IMG/VR virus record: IMGVR_UViG_3300027708_000210
Location: 1-32,728 of that record
From: a virus
Reading direction: 5' to 3' (one strand)
Length of the DNA stretch: 32,728 nt
The translations under genes and the position numbers were made by a program. Shown in pieces: positions 23,565-31,291 of this stretch (positions are counted from its first letter, which is position 1; each line of letters begins with the position of its first letter). Below the pieces are notes generated by a model. The model was not told the DNA's origin and searched no databases. It saw only the letters and a list, made by a program, of their open reading frames with translations.

Positions 23565-26500
23565 ATGGCAACAAATAGTAAAGTGTTCGTATCTCCCGGT
23601 GTGTATACCTCAGAAAGAGATTTAAGTTTCGTCTCACAAAGTGTGGGTGTAACTACTTTAGGTATCGTAGGAGAATCATTAAAAGGTCCGGCGTTTGAAC
23701 CTATTTTTATAAAAAACTACGACGAATTCCAAACATATTTTGGAGGAACAAGTCCTGAGAAATTTATAAATACACAAATCCCTAAATATGAGGCAGCTTA
23801 TATCGCTAAATCGTACCTACAACAATCTAATCAAATGTTTATGACAAGGATATTAGGATTGTCGGGTTATGATGCAGGTCCTTCATGGTCTATTCAAACA
23901 ATTGCAAATGTTGATACAACTACCGTTGGATTAAATGAAATTTGTGTGTCAATACCAAACTATATTACAAATACTTGTGATATATCTTGTACCGCACAAA
24001 CTATTTCAATTAGTGTTGATTTTACAGGTTGTTCAAATCAAGATGGTTCTATAACTTTCTTATCTAGTTTCCCTGATGAAATTCAAAATATATTAAATGA
24101 ATCATATACTCAGTTTAATGGTGGTACATCAACATTAGAAACAAATATTAAACAACAATTATTAAATGTTTTTTCAAATAACGCATTAGCAAATACAAGT
24201 ATTTACTACTACGGTACAATTGAGGAGGGTGATTATAATACATTGGCACCTGTTTTTACCGCAGGAACTAACGTATTTGGAGTTAATAGTGTTTGTTCAG
24301 GAACTGCTGATTATACGGCACCTGAGAATGACCCTTGGTATTATGCTTTGTTTGAGAACTTTAGTGGTAATAGTTATTCAGGTTATTCATTTTGGACAGT
24401 AGTTCATAATTTAACAATGTTACCTAAATCAACAACCATAACAACCACAGCACCGGCTCCTACACCAACACCAATTCCTAACCCATGTACAACAACAACA
24501 ACAATATCACCAACAACAACAACTACAACTACAGAACCTGATTGTTTTTCAGGAACAGTTGTAGGTAAAATTTATTTATATACAGGTACAAGTTACTCAA
24601 ACTATAATAACTTAGTTGTAAGTACTTTAAGGTCAAGAGGTATTTCTCAATTTAACGCAACACATGACGGACCAACTTATGAAGTTAGTCAGTTAAGTGC
24701 CGTTACTTTGGACTTCAGTGGTTCTTACGCTTCAGTTAAAAAGAATCCTTATTCTGTGTTTGCGGTTAATATAACTAACGACGAAGGAAAATCATTTGTT
24801 TTCAAAGCATCACTTACATCTTCAGATACGACCTACTTACCTAAGGTATTTGGTGTGGATAATTTTGGTAAACCAAGAGCTGATGTTCCTTTATTTGTTG
24901 AAGAAAGATTCCAAAGTTTGTTAAATTGGGCATATAAAAAAGGATTCATTAGAGGATTAAGACAAGAATTAATTCAGTTACCTGAGGCAAGAAGTGAGGA
25001 CCCATCATCAATTGGTTTTTACTCTGAGAGATATCAAGCACCTGAAACTCCATGGGTTGTGTCAGAATTAAGAGGTACTAAAGTTTATAAATTATTTAAA
25101 GTAATTTCTATTGCGGATGGTAATAGTGCTAATGACCAAATTAAAATATCATTTATGAATATGTCATTTGACAATCAAACATTTGATATTGTAGTTCGTG
25201 ATTATTATGACACCGATGACGCACCTGTTGTATTAGAAAAATTTACTAACTGTTCTATGGACCCGGGTTTAAATAACTTTGTGGCCAAAAGAGTAGGTAC
25301 TTCTGATGGTGAATACGCATTAATGTCTAAATTTATTATGTTGGAAATTAATGAAGACGCACCACATGATTCATTACCTTGTGGTTTTGAAGGATATAGA
25401 TTTAGAACTTATGATGGTGTTAAATCTCCATTCCCTGTATTTAAAACAAAATATAACTATCCAGGTGAAGTTATTTTTAATCCTCCTTTTGGTTATTCAA
25501 CAGGAACTGATGACCCAATTGTTAGTTCAGGTGATAATGTTAGAAGAACTTATTTAGGTTTATCTAATAGTGTTGACACAAGTTATGATTTAGATTTCTT
25601 CCAATACGTTGGACTACAAAATTTAAATACAATGTGTGACCCTAAATTACAAGAGTGGGAATTTTTAACTAAAGGTTTCCATATGGATTCGGGAGCTACT
25701 GATATTGTTATTTCTGACAATTACATATCATCAGGAAAAACTGCGTTTGCTTGTGGTGTTGCAGCATTTAGAGAAGACCCAACAAACCAAAGTAATCCTT
25801 ACTATAGATTATACGCAAGAAAGTTCACAGTGTTTGTTGCTGGAGGTTTTGACGGATGGGACATTTATAGAGAACACAGAACTAATACCGATAACTTTGT
25901 TTTAGGTAAGTCGGGATATTTAGCGGGAGCATGTATCAGTGATAGATACCCTAATGCGACAGGTACGGGTTTATTTAGACAAATAACTGTTGGGGATAAC
26001 GTAGTAGATTGGGCAAATACTGATTATTACGCATATTTACTTGGTCAACAAACATTCTCAAATCCTGAGGCTGTTAATATCAATGTATTTGTAACACCAG
26101 GTATTGATTATGTAACTAATAGTAATCTTGTTGAGAGTTCAATTGATATGATTGAGTACAATAGAGCAGATTCTTTGTATATTTGTACAACACCTGACGT
26201 AGTTATGTTAAGTGAAGTGGTTGATTTGATTTATCCACAAGACGCTGTAGATGCTTTGGCACAAACAGGAATTGATTCTAACTACACCGCGACATTCTAC
26301 CCTTGGGTATTAACAAGAGATACGGTTAATAACACTCAAATTTATATCCCAGCAACTGCTGAAGTTACAAGAAACTTGGCGTTAACTGATAATATAGCTT
26401 TCCCTTGGTTCGCATCAGCGGGTTACACAAGAGGTTTAGTTAATTCTATTAAAGCTAGACGTAAGTTAACTCAAGAAGATAGAGATACTCTTTATGTTGG

Positions 26501-26897
26501 CCGACTTAATCCAATTGCGACTTTCTCTGATGTTGGTACTGTAATTTGGGGTAATAAAACTTTACAAATTAGAGAAAGTGCTCTTGATAGAATCAACGTA
26601 AGAAGATTGTTACTACAAGCTCGTAAGTTAATATCGGCAGTATCTGTTAGATTATTGTTTGAACAAAACGACGATAAAGTAAGACAAGATTTCTTAGACG
26701 CTGTTAATCCTATCTTAGACGCAATTAGAAGAGATAGAGGTTTATATGATTTCCGTGTAACTGTTTCGTCTTCACCGGAAGATTTAGATAGAAACACATT
26801 ATCAGGTAAAATCTATATCAAACCAACAAAGGCGTTAGAATTTATTGATATTGAATTCTTAATCACACCAACAGGTGCATCTTTTGAAAATATATAA
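23565..26897 (+). CDS. Tail sheath protein, enlarged
   Basis: This is the contractile sheath subunit that stacks around the tube. The N-terminus FVSPGVYTSERDLSF with VGVTTLGIVGESLKGPAFEP (8-47) and the C-terminus with FPWFASAGYTRG, NPIATFSDVGTVIWGNKTL and LLFEQND are classic T4 gp18-type sheath features. It is 1110 residues against 659 for T4 gp18. The extra length is in the middle, including a Thr/Pro-rich mucin-like linker with cysteines (about 289-325) and probable surface domains on either side. No intein or intron is visible. It has its own promoter-like motif, and a hairpin follows the stop. The next gene is a HAD-family hydrolase and then the tube. Confidence 0.96.
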   Translation: MATNSKVFVSPGVYTSERDLSFVSQSVGVTTLGIVGESLKGPAFEPIFIKNYDEFQTYFGGTSPEKFINTQIPKYEAAYIAKSYLQQSNQMFMTRILGLSGYDAGPSWSIQTIANVDTTTVGLNEICVSIPNYITNTCDISCTAQTISISVDFTGCSNQDGSITFLSSFPDEIQNILNESYTQFNGGTSTLETNIKQQLLNVFSNNALANTSIYYYGTIEEGDYNTLAPVFTAGTNVFGVNSVCSGTADYTAPENDPWYYALFENFSGNSYSGYSFWTVVHNLTMLPKSTTITTTAPAPTPTPIPNPCTTTTTISPTTTTTTTEPDCFSGTVVGKIYLYTGTSYSNYNNLVVSTLRSRGISQFNATHDGPTYEVSQLSAVTLDFSGSYASVKKNPYSVFAVNITNDEGKSFVFKASLTSSDTTYLPKVFGVDNFGKPRADVPLFVEERFQSLLNWAYKKGFIRGLRQELIQLPEARSEDPSSIGFYSERYQAPETPWVVSELRGTKVYKLFKVISIADGNSANDQIKISFMNMSFDNQTFDIVVRDYYDTDDAPVVLEKFTNCSMDPGLNNFVAKRVGTSDGEYALMSKFIMLEINEDAPHDSLPCGFEGYRFRTYDGVKSPFPVFKTKYNYPGEVIFNPPFGYSTGTDDPIVSSGDNVRRTYLGLSNSVDTSYDLDFFQYVGLQNLNTMCDPKLQEWEFLTKGFHMDSGATDIVISDNYISSGKTAFACGVAAFREDPTNQSNPYYRLYARKFTVFVAGGFDGWDIYREHRTNTDNFVLGKSGYLAGACISDRYPNATGTGLFRQITVGDNVVDWANTDYYAYLLGQQTFSNPEAVNINVFVTPGIDYVTNSNLVESSIDMIEYNRADSLYICTTPDVVMLSEVVDLIYPQDAVDALAQTGIDSNYTATFYPWVLTRDTVNNTQIYIPATAEVTRNLALTDNIAFPWFASAGYTRGLVNSIKARRKLTQEDRDTLYVGRLNPIATFSDVGTVIWGNKTLQIRESALDRINVRRLLLQARKLISAVSVRLLFEQNDDKVRQDFLDAVNPILDAIRRDRGLYDFRVTVSSSPEDLDRNTLSGKIYIKPTKALEFIDIEFLITPTGASFENI
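24430..24540 (+). repeat. Thr/Pro-rich low-complexity tract inside the tail sheath
   Basis: Runs of aca/act/acc and cca codons encode TTITTTAPAPTPTPIP, then a Cys, then TTTTTISPTTTTTTTE, ending at another Cys. This is a mucin-like, glycosylatable tract at sheath residues about 289-325, resembling the linker at 150-329. Confidence 0.85.
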
Positions 26898-26909
26898 TAC
26901 TTATTAAAT

Positions 26910-26933
26910 GGATGGGGGATAAAATCCCCATCC
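26910..26933 (+). terminator. Hairpin after the tail sheath
   Basis: GGATGGGG (26910-26917) pairs with CCCCATCC (26926-26933) around an 8-base loop, 12 bases after the sheath stop and 10 bases before the next ATG. The trailing sequence is AT-rich (ttattaattt) without a clean T-run, so it may be a partial or leaky terminator. Confidence 0.7.
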
Positions 26934-26943
26934 TTATTAATTT

Positions 26944-27759
26944 ATGAAAAGAATATTAAAAGAAGGAATTAGTAGTAAGGGAACACCGGATTTAAAGTAC
27001 TATGCGTTTGATTGGGACGATAATATCGTAACAATGCCGACAAAAATTATACTTAAAAATGAAGAAGGTGATGAAGCTGGGATGTCAACTGAGGATTTTG
27101 CCAAATATAGAAGTAGAATAGGTAAAGAGAATTTTAATTATAAGGGGGATACTATTGTTGGGTTTGGAGATAATCCATTCAGAAACTTTAAAACTGAAGG
27201 CGATAAATTGTTTATTATAGATTCCATGTTAGCCAAAACAGGTCCTGCATGGGCTGATTTCAAAGAGGCGATTAATAATGGTTCTATATTCTCAATAATC
27301 ACTGCAAGGGGACATAACCCAAATACAATAAAAGAGGCAGTTTATAATTATATTATATCAGGTTTTAATGGACTAAATAAAGAAGAGTTAATTAAAAATC
27401 TAAAAAAATATAGGGATTTTACCGATGAAGGTGATTTAAGTGATTTAGAATTAATTAGAGATTATCTCAATTTGTGTAGATTTTATCCGGTATCCTTCGG
27501 TGAAGGTGTAGAATCAAATCCTGAAGAAGCCAAAATAAAGGCGTTAGAAGAATTTGTTGATTATATTAGAGAATTATCACATTCATTAAATAAAAAGGCA
27601 TATATAAAAAACAATGTTAAGAATTTCTTTTTACCTACTGTAGGATTTTCAGATGATGATATTAAAAATGTAGAAGCAATTAAAACACATTTTAATAAGA
27701 AAGACGATAATATAGTTAAGACATATTCAACACAAGGAGGAATTAAGAAAGAATATTAA
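26944..27759 (+). CDS. HAD-superfamily hydrolase-like protein
   Basis: The 271-residue product has motif I FDWDDN (22-27) with nucleophile D23 and acid D25, motif II T120 in IITARG, a candidate motif III lysine in LNKKAYIKNN, and motif IV GFSDDD (234-239, D237-D239). This is the full phosphohydrolase set. A large cap region sits between motifs I and II. The likely chemistry is phosphate removal; the substrate is unknown (T4-type polynucleotide 3'-phosphatases also belong to this fold). The N-terminus MKRILKEG could be a short tag ending in a T4-type LxE site. It lies between sheath and tube genes, separated from the sheath by a hairpin. Confidence 0.75.
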   Translation: MKRILKEGISSKGTPDLKYYAFDWDDNIVTMPTKIILKNEEGDEAGMSTEDFAKYRSRIGKENFNYKGDTIVGFGDNPFRNFKTEGDKLFIIDSMLAKTGPAWADFKEAINNGSIFSIITARGHNPNTIKEAVYNYIISGFNGLNKEELIKNLKKYRDFTDEGDLSDLELIRDYLNLCRFYPVSFGEGVESNPEEAKIKALEEFVDYIRELSHSLNKKAYIKNNVKNFFLPTVGFSDDDIKNVEAIKTHFNKKDDNIVKTYSTQGGIKKEY

Positions 27760-27836
27760 TTTATATACTGGAACTGGATTCTAGTAGAAGAATAAAAGAT
27801 AAAAAAATAAAGTAAATACAAAAATTTTTAAAAAGG

Positions 27837-27849
27837 AAGTATTTATAAA
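27837..27849 (+). promoter_or_regulatory. TATTTAT promoter-like motif before the tail tube
   Basis: The sequence aagTATTTATaaa is the best signal in the 123-base gap before the tube gene, 33 bases upstream of ATG 27883. It matches the consensus at 9 of 13 positions, with the core intact. Confidence 0.4.
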
Positions 27850-27882
27850 TAATAAAAATAAAAAAAATTAAATTTAAATATT

Positions 27883-28371
27883 ATGGCTGATTTACTCATG
27901 AAGATGCCGATTCCCTACGAACCCAAAAGAGCGAATCGTTTCATTTTAAGATTTCCAAGTACATTAGGGATTAACGAATGGTTTGTTGAAAGCACAAAAA
28001 GACCGGCAATTAAAATCAAAGACGTTGAGATTCCTTTCTTAAATACATCAACATACGTTGCGGGTAGGTTTAACTGGGACGCAATCACAGTGACGTTTAG
28101 AGACCCGATTGGACCTTCGGCAGCACAAGCCTTAATGGAATGGGTTCGTTTACATGCAGAGTCAGTAACAGGTCGTATGGGTTATGCTGCGGGATATAAA
28201 AAGAACGTAGATTTGGAAATGTTAGACCCAACCGGAGTTGTTGTTGAAAAATGGATATTAGAAGGAACTTTCTTGACAGGTGTAGATTTCCAAGCACTTG
28301 CATATTCTGATGATAAGTTAGCGACTATTCAAGCAACTTTAAGAATGGACAGATGTATTTTAGTTTATTAA
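27883..28371 (+). CDS. Tail tube protein (gp19-like)
   Basis: The 162-residue product is the size of T4 gp19 (163). It has KRANRFILRFPSTLGINEWFV, then RFNWDAITVTFRDPIGPSAA and GRMGYAAGYKKNVDLEMLDPTG, and ends with a long strand TIQATLRMDRCILVY, all typical of myovirus tube subunits. It would form the inner conduit inside the sheath. It is a highly expressed single gene in layout, with its own promoter-like motif and a strong terminator straight after, followed by the chaperone and tape measure genes in the usual order. Confidence 0.93.
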   Translation: MADLLMKMPIPYEPKRANRFILRFPSTLGINEWFVESTKRPAIKIKDVEIPFLNTSTYVAGRFNWDAITVTFRDPIGPSAAQALMEWVRLHAESVTGRMGYAAGYKKNVDLEMLDPTGVVVEKWILEGTFLTGVDFQALAYSDDKLATIQATLRMDRCILVY

Positions 28372-28381
28372 TATTTATTTA
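28369..28381 (+). promoter_or_regulatory. TATTTAT promoter-like motif before the chaperone gene
   Basis: TAATATTTATtta begins on the tube stop codon and matches 11 of 13 positions. Transcripts from here would run through the terminator at 28406-28449 before reaching ATG 28454. Confidence 0.45.
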
Positions 28382-28405
28382 CTAAAAAAAATAATTACAC
28401 TATAT

Positions 28406-28449
28406 TTAACCGTAGGGAAACTATAAACTCTCTACGGTTAATTTTTTTT
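28406..28449 (+). terminator. Rho-independent terminator after the tail tube
   Basis: TAACCGTAG (28407-28415) pairs perfectly with CTACGGTTA (28432-28440), extended by a G-U pair and two more pairs inward, and is followed by T8 (28442-28449). It ends only 4 bases before the next ATG. Confidence 0.9.
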
Positions 28450-28453
28450 ATAT

Positions 28454-29206
28454 ATGGACGAATCAAAACAATATGGACAACAAAATTTAAATTTACCACA
28501 CGATGTTGTTAAATTACCTTCAGGTGGTGTATTTTATAAATCAAAGAAAAAAGCGATTAAGGTCGGGTATTTAACCGCCTCTGACGAAAACTTATTAATG
28601 GCGGGAGATACCAATAGAGATGGTATCGTAATGACACTATTAAGAAGTAAAATATATGAACCAGATATTAGACCTGAAGAATTATTAAATGGTGATATAC
28701 AGGCAATATTAATATTTCTTAGAAATACTGCTTTTGGTTCAGAATATTCTTTCAAATTAACTGACCCTGAAACAGGTAAAGATTTTGATATTGATGTATC
28801 TTTGGAAGAATTATATATTAAGAAAACTGAAGTAACTGCAAATGAGGAAGGTTCATTTACAACTGTATTACCAAAATCAGGGGTTACAGTAAAATTAAGA
28901 CCATTATCTTTTGGAGAACAAGATGAGTTAGACAAATTGGGTGAAAAATACCCTGCAGGTAGAGTGGCTCCAAAACAAACATGGAAATTAAATAAAATGA
29001 TTGTAGAATTTAATGGTTCAACTGATAGACAATTGATTAGTCAAAATGTTGATTCGTTACCAATTGCCGATGCAAAATATATCCGAAGGTTCATTGATGA
29101 TAATGAGCCAGGACTAGACTTAACCAAACAAGTAATCGCCCCATCAGGAAAAGAGGCCAATGTTAACATTGCCTTTGGGGTGGAGTTTTTTCGGCCTTTC
29201 TTCTAA
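28454..29206 (+). CDS. Tail-assembly chaperone / T4-baseplate (gp26)-like protein
   Basis: The 250-residue product resembles the T4_baseplate (gp26-like) family: VVKLPSGGVFYK (18-29), VGYLTASDENLLM, then RPLSFGEQDELDKLG and the C-terminal end NIAFGVEFFRPFF. Position is the strongest clue: between tail tube and tape measure, where long-tailed phages encode the G/GT tail-assembly chaperones. Its end overlaps a second reading frame (29160-29357) in the +1 phase, with a T6C run (29186-29192) at residues 245-246, close to the stop. This suggests a frameshifted longer form. The T4 role of gp26 in baseplate hub assembly is an alternative. Confidence 0.8.
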   Translation: MDESKQYGQQNLNLPHDVVKLPSGGVFYKSKKKAIKVGYLTASDENLLMAGDTNRDGIVMTLLRSKIYEPDIRPEELLNGDIQAILIFLRNTAFGSEYSFKLTDPETGKDFDIDVSLEELYIKKTEVTANEEGSFTTVLPKSGVTVKLRPLSFGEQDELDKLGEKYPAGRVAPKQTWKLNKMIVEFNGSTDRQLISQNVDSLPIADAKYIRRFIDDNEPGLDLTKQVIAPSGKEANVNIAFGVEFFRPFF

Positions 29207-29357
29207 TTACCGAGAATCCCAATCATGGGAATATTATATCTGTACAAAACATATGAATGTTTCATATACGGACTTTCTTATTATGCCTGTATATCTCAGG
29301 AAATATCTTATTAATGAACTTGTTAAAGAGAATTCTCCAAAAGAAAACGAATGGTGA
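29160..29357 (+). CDS. Probable C-terminal tail-assembly chaperone segment (frameshift product or overlapping gene)
   Basis: The open frame is in the +1 phase relative to the preceding gene and overlaps it by 47 bases. The convincing part is the C-terminal 50 residues: NYRESQSWEYYICTKHMN, then VSYTDFLIMPVYLRKYLINELVK, a pattern like the small helical T segment of tail-assembly chaperones. It could be made from ATG 29160, from ATG 29253, or by +1 or -2 slippage at TTTTTTC (29186-29192), giving a fused G-T protein. Only 26 bases separate it from the tape measure gene. I recognise no T4 name for it. It is less certain than its neighbours. Confidence 0.6.
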   Translation: MLTLPLGWSFFGLSSNYRESQSWEYYICTKHMNVSYTDFLIMPVYLRKYLINELVKENSPKENEW

Positions 29358-29369
29358 TGTATTTATTAT
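29357..29369 (+). promoter_or_regulatory. TATTTAT promoter-like motif before the tape measure gene
   Basis: The sequence atgTATTTATtat lies 14 bases before ATG 29384 and matches 10 of 13 consensus positions. Confidence 0.45.
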
Positions 29370-29383
29370 TAAATAATTAAAAA

Positions 29384-31252
29384 ATGTTATTTCAAGACAA
29401 AACAGAGGCCTCATCCCAAGAAACCAAATTTGACTTAAAAACATATCTTGAAGATTTTGGAAAAGTTTTAAAAAGTCCTTTTGGTGGTGTAGACGAATTA
29501 AAAAGTGTGTTTAGCACTATGGAGGATACCGCAGTAAAACTTGCAACGAGTTTTGGTGGTACTTCTTCATTTAGTCAGACAATACGAGACAGTATGGCAG
29601 GGGCGGCATCAAGTATGGCTGAGATTGGTGGTAGTATGTCGGATATTGAGGATATACAAAGAAATGTGGTTAAAACATTACAAACACAAACAATATTAAA
29701 TGAAGAATCCTATAAGGATTTGTTTGCTTCGGCTCAGTTAGTGAGTGATGGAACTAAGGGGGGTGCTCAGATGACGGGGGAAATGATTAAGAATTTTACA
29801 AATGCGGGATATGGACTTTACAATATAGGTAAAGAAATGACGGGTATTCTAAATACCGCTAGAGAAGTTGGTGTTACAGCAACTGCGGTTTATGAACAAC
29901 TTGGGACTAATATGGGTAAATTAGCTCTTTATAATTTTGAGAACGGAGTACAAGGAATGGCCAAAATGGCGGCCCAAGCGGCGGGTCTTAGAATTGATAT
30001 GAAAACTACGTTTGGGCTGGCCGACCAATTGTTTAATCCTGAAAAGGCGATTGAAATGGCAGCCGGATTCCAAAGGCTTGGGGTACAAGTAACAAATTTA
30101 CTTGACCCATATAAGTTAATGGATATGGCGAGAAACGACCCTAAAAAATTACAAGAATCTATTGTAGAAGCAACAAAACAGTTAACGTATTTTGATGAAA
30201 AAAGTAAAAGTTTTAGAATATTACCTGGTGCTCAAGGACAGTTAAGAGAACTTGCAACTCTTATGAATATTCCGGCGGAAGAGTTAGCGAAAATGGGACA
30301 AAACGCCGCAGATTTAGATAAAAAATTAAGAGAAATATCTTTTCCATCTGATTTTGCTAAAGAAGAGGATAGAAAGATGATTGCCAATATGGCACAAATG
30401 AGTGGTAGTAGTTATGTTGTTACTTTTACTGATAAAGATAACGGAGAAACAGTTACTAAAAAAGTTACTGAGTTATCAGAAAAAGATAGAGAAAATTTAG
30501 TTAAGGCGAATGAACCCGCAAAAAGTGCGGTTGATTTACAAATAGAGGCTAATGGTTATTTAAGAGGTATGTATAACGCTTTGAAGGCAAGACAAATAGC
30601 ATTACCTGCAAGAGCGGCAGCATCATCTAATGTTCAAACAGGAATTAAATATATAAAAGAAAATATTACTGACAGATATGCCGAAGACGTACTTGATAAT
30701 ATTGTAAAGGTTAAACGAGAACCAAGAAAAGATAAGACAGGGTTTTTAAGTTCTAAAGGTACTGATGAAGAAATTAATAAAATTACGACTGAATTAGGAA
30801 AAATAATGATTGAGGGTATTAAAAAAGGTAATATCAATCAAACTTTAACTGATATGTTGAAATATACCACAGACCAAATTAAAAATAAAGCTACAGATGT
30901 TAAAGAAGGTGTTACAAAATTTTTAATTGACCTTAAAACTTCTGCGATGTCGGGAATAATACCCACAGCATCTATCCGAGCATCTTCAATGGCCTCAACA
31001 GTATCTCCAACAGTTTCACCTGTCATTGGTTCTGTTGTGACACCGGCAAATTCAAGAACGGTTATTTCATCAACACAATCACAAAATTCTAATATAAGTA
31101 CGACCCCAATAACAATTAATTATAACGACTATTCAAACAATACTGTTATGGATAATTCTAAAATTTTAGACCTTAAAAAGGCTGAAATACAAAATTTAAT
31201 TTATGAGACAGTTAAAAAAGTTGAAGAGGAACAAAAAAATAGAAAACAATAA
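29384..31252 (+). CDS. Probable tail tape measure protein
   Basis: The 622-residue product is largely helical with alanine- and glycine-rich stretches (MAGAASSMAEIGGSM near 68-82, MAKMAAQAAGL near 193), no long Cys-containing segment, and a C-terminal Ser/Thr/Pro-rich tract (about 525-575) ending in a charged helix. It follows the tube and chaperone genes in the canonical order. Tape measure length sets tail length; at about 0.15 nm per residue this would give a tail near 90 nm (rule of thumb). It lacks a transmembrane segment I can see. A baseplate hub protein is the main alternative. Confidence 0.75.
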   Translation: MLFQDKTEASSQETKFDLKTYLEDFGKVLKSPFGGVDELKSVFSTMEDTAVKLATSFGGTSSFSQTIRDSMAGAASSMAEIGGSMSDIEDIQRNVVKTLQTQTILNEESYKDLFASAQLVSDGTKGGAQMTGEMIKNFTNAGYGLYNIGKEMTGILNTAREVGVTATAVYEQLGTNMGKLALYNFENGVQGMAKMAAQAAGLRIDMKTTFGLADQLFNPEKAIEMAAGFQRLGVQVTNLLDPYKLMDMARNDPKKLQESIVEATKQLTYFDEKSKSFRILPGAQGQLRELATLMNIPAEELAKMGQNAADLDKKLREISFPSDFAKEEDRKMIANMAQMSGSSYVVTFTDKDNGETVTKKVTELSEKDRENLVKANEPAKSAVDLQIEANGYLRGMYNALKARQIALPARAAASSNVQTGIKYIKENITDRYAEDVLDNIVKVKREPRKDKTGFLSSKGTDEEINKITTELGKIMIEGIKKGNINQTLTDMLKYTTDQIKNKATDVKEGVTKFLIDLKTSAMSGIIPTASIRASSMASTVSPTVSPVIGSVVTPANSRTVISSTQSQNSNISTTPITINYNDYSNNTVMDNSKILDLKKAEIQNLIYETVKKVEEEQKNRKQ

Positions 31253-31266
31253 AAAAAACAAATAAG

Positions 31267-31279
31267 CGCTATTTATAAT
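31267..31279 (+). promoter_or_regulatory. TATTTAT promoter-like motif before the last gene
   Basis: The sequence cgcTATTTATaat lies 12 bases before ATG 31292 and matches 9 of 13 positions. It is in a 39-base gap. Confidence 0.45.
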
Positions 31280-31291
31280 AAAATATAATAA

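Noticed and set aside
23437-23637. Upstream extension of the small minus-strand gene
   Set aside because: It overlaps the sheath start and adds a hydrophobic, Tyr/Leu-rich segment with no clear start signal.
26492-26797. Minus-strand frame at the end of the sheath gene
   Set aside because: Lies opposite the conserved C-terminal sheath core.
28534-28935. Minus-strand 133-codon frame inside the chaperone gene
   Set aside because: Opposite a gene with family-like motifs; no promoter motif or operon partner.
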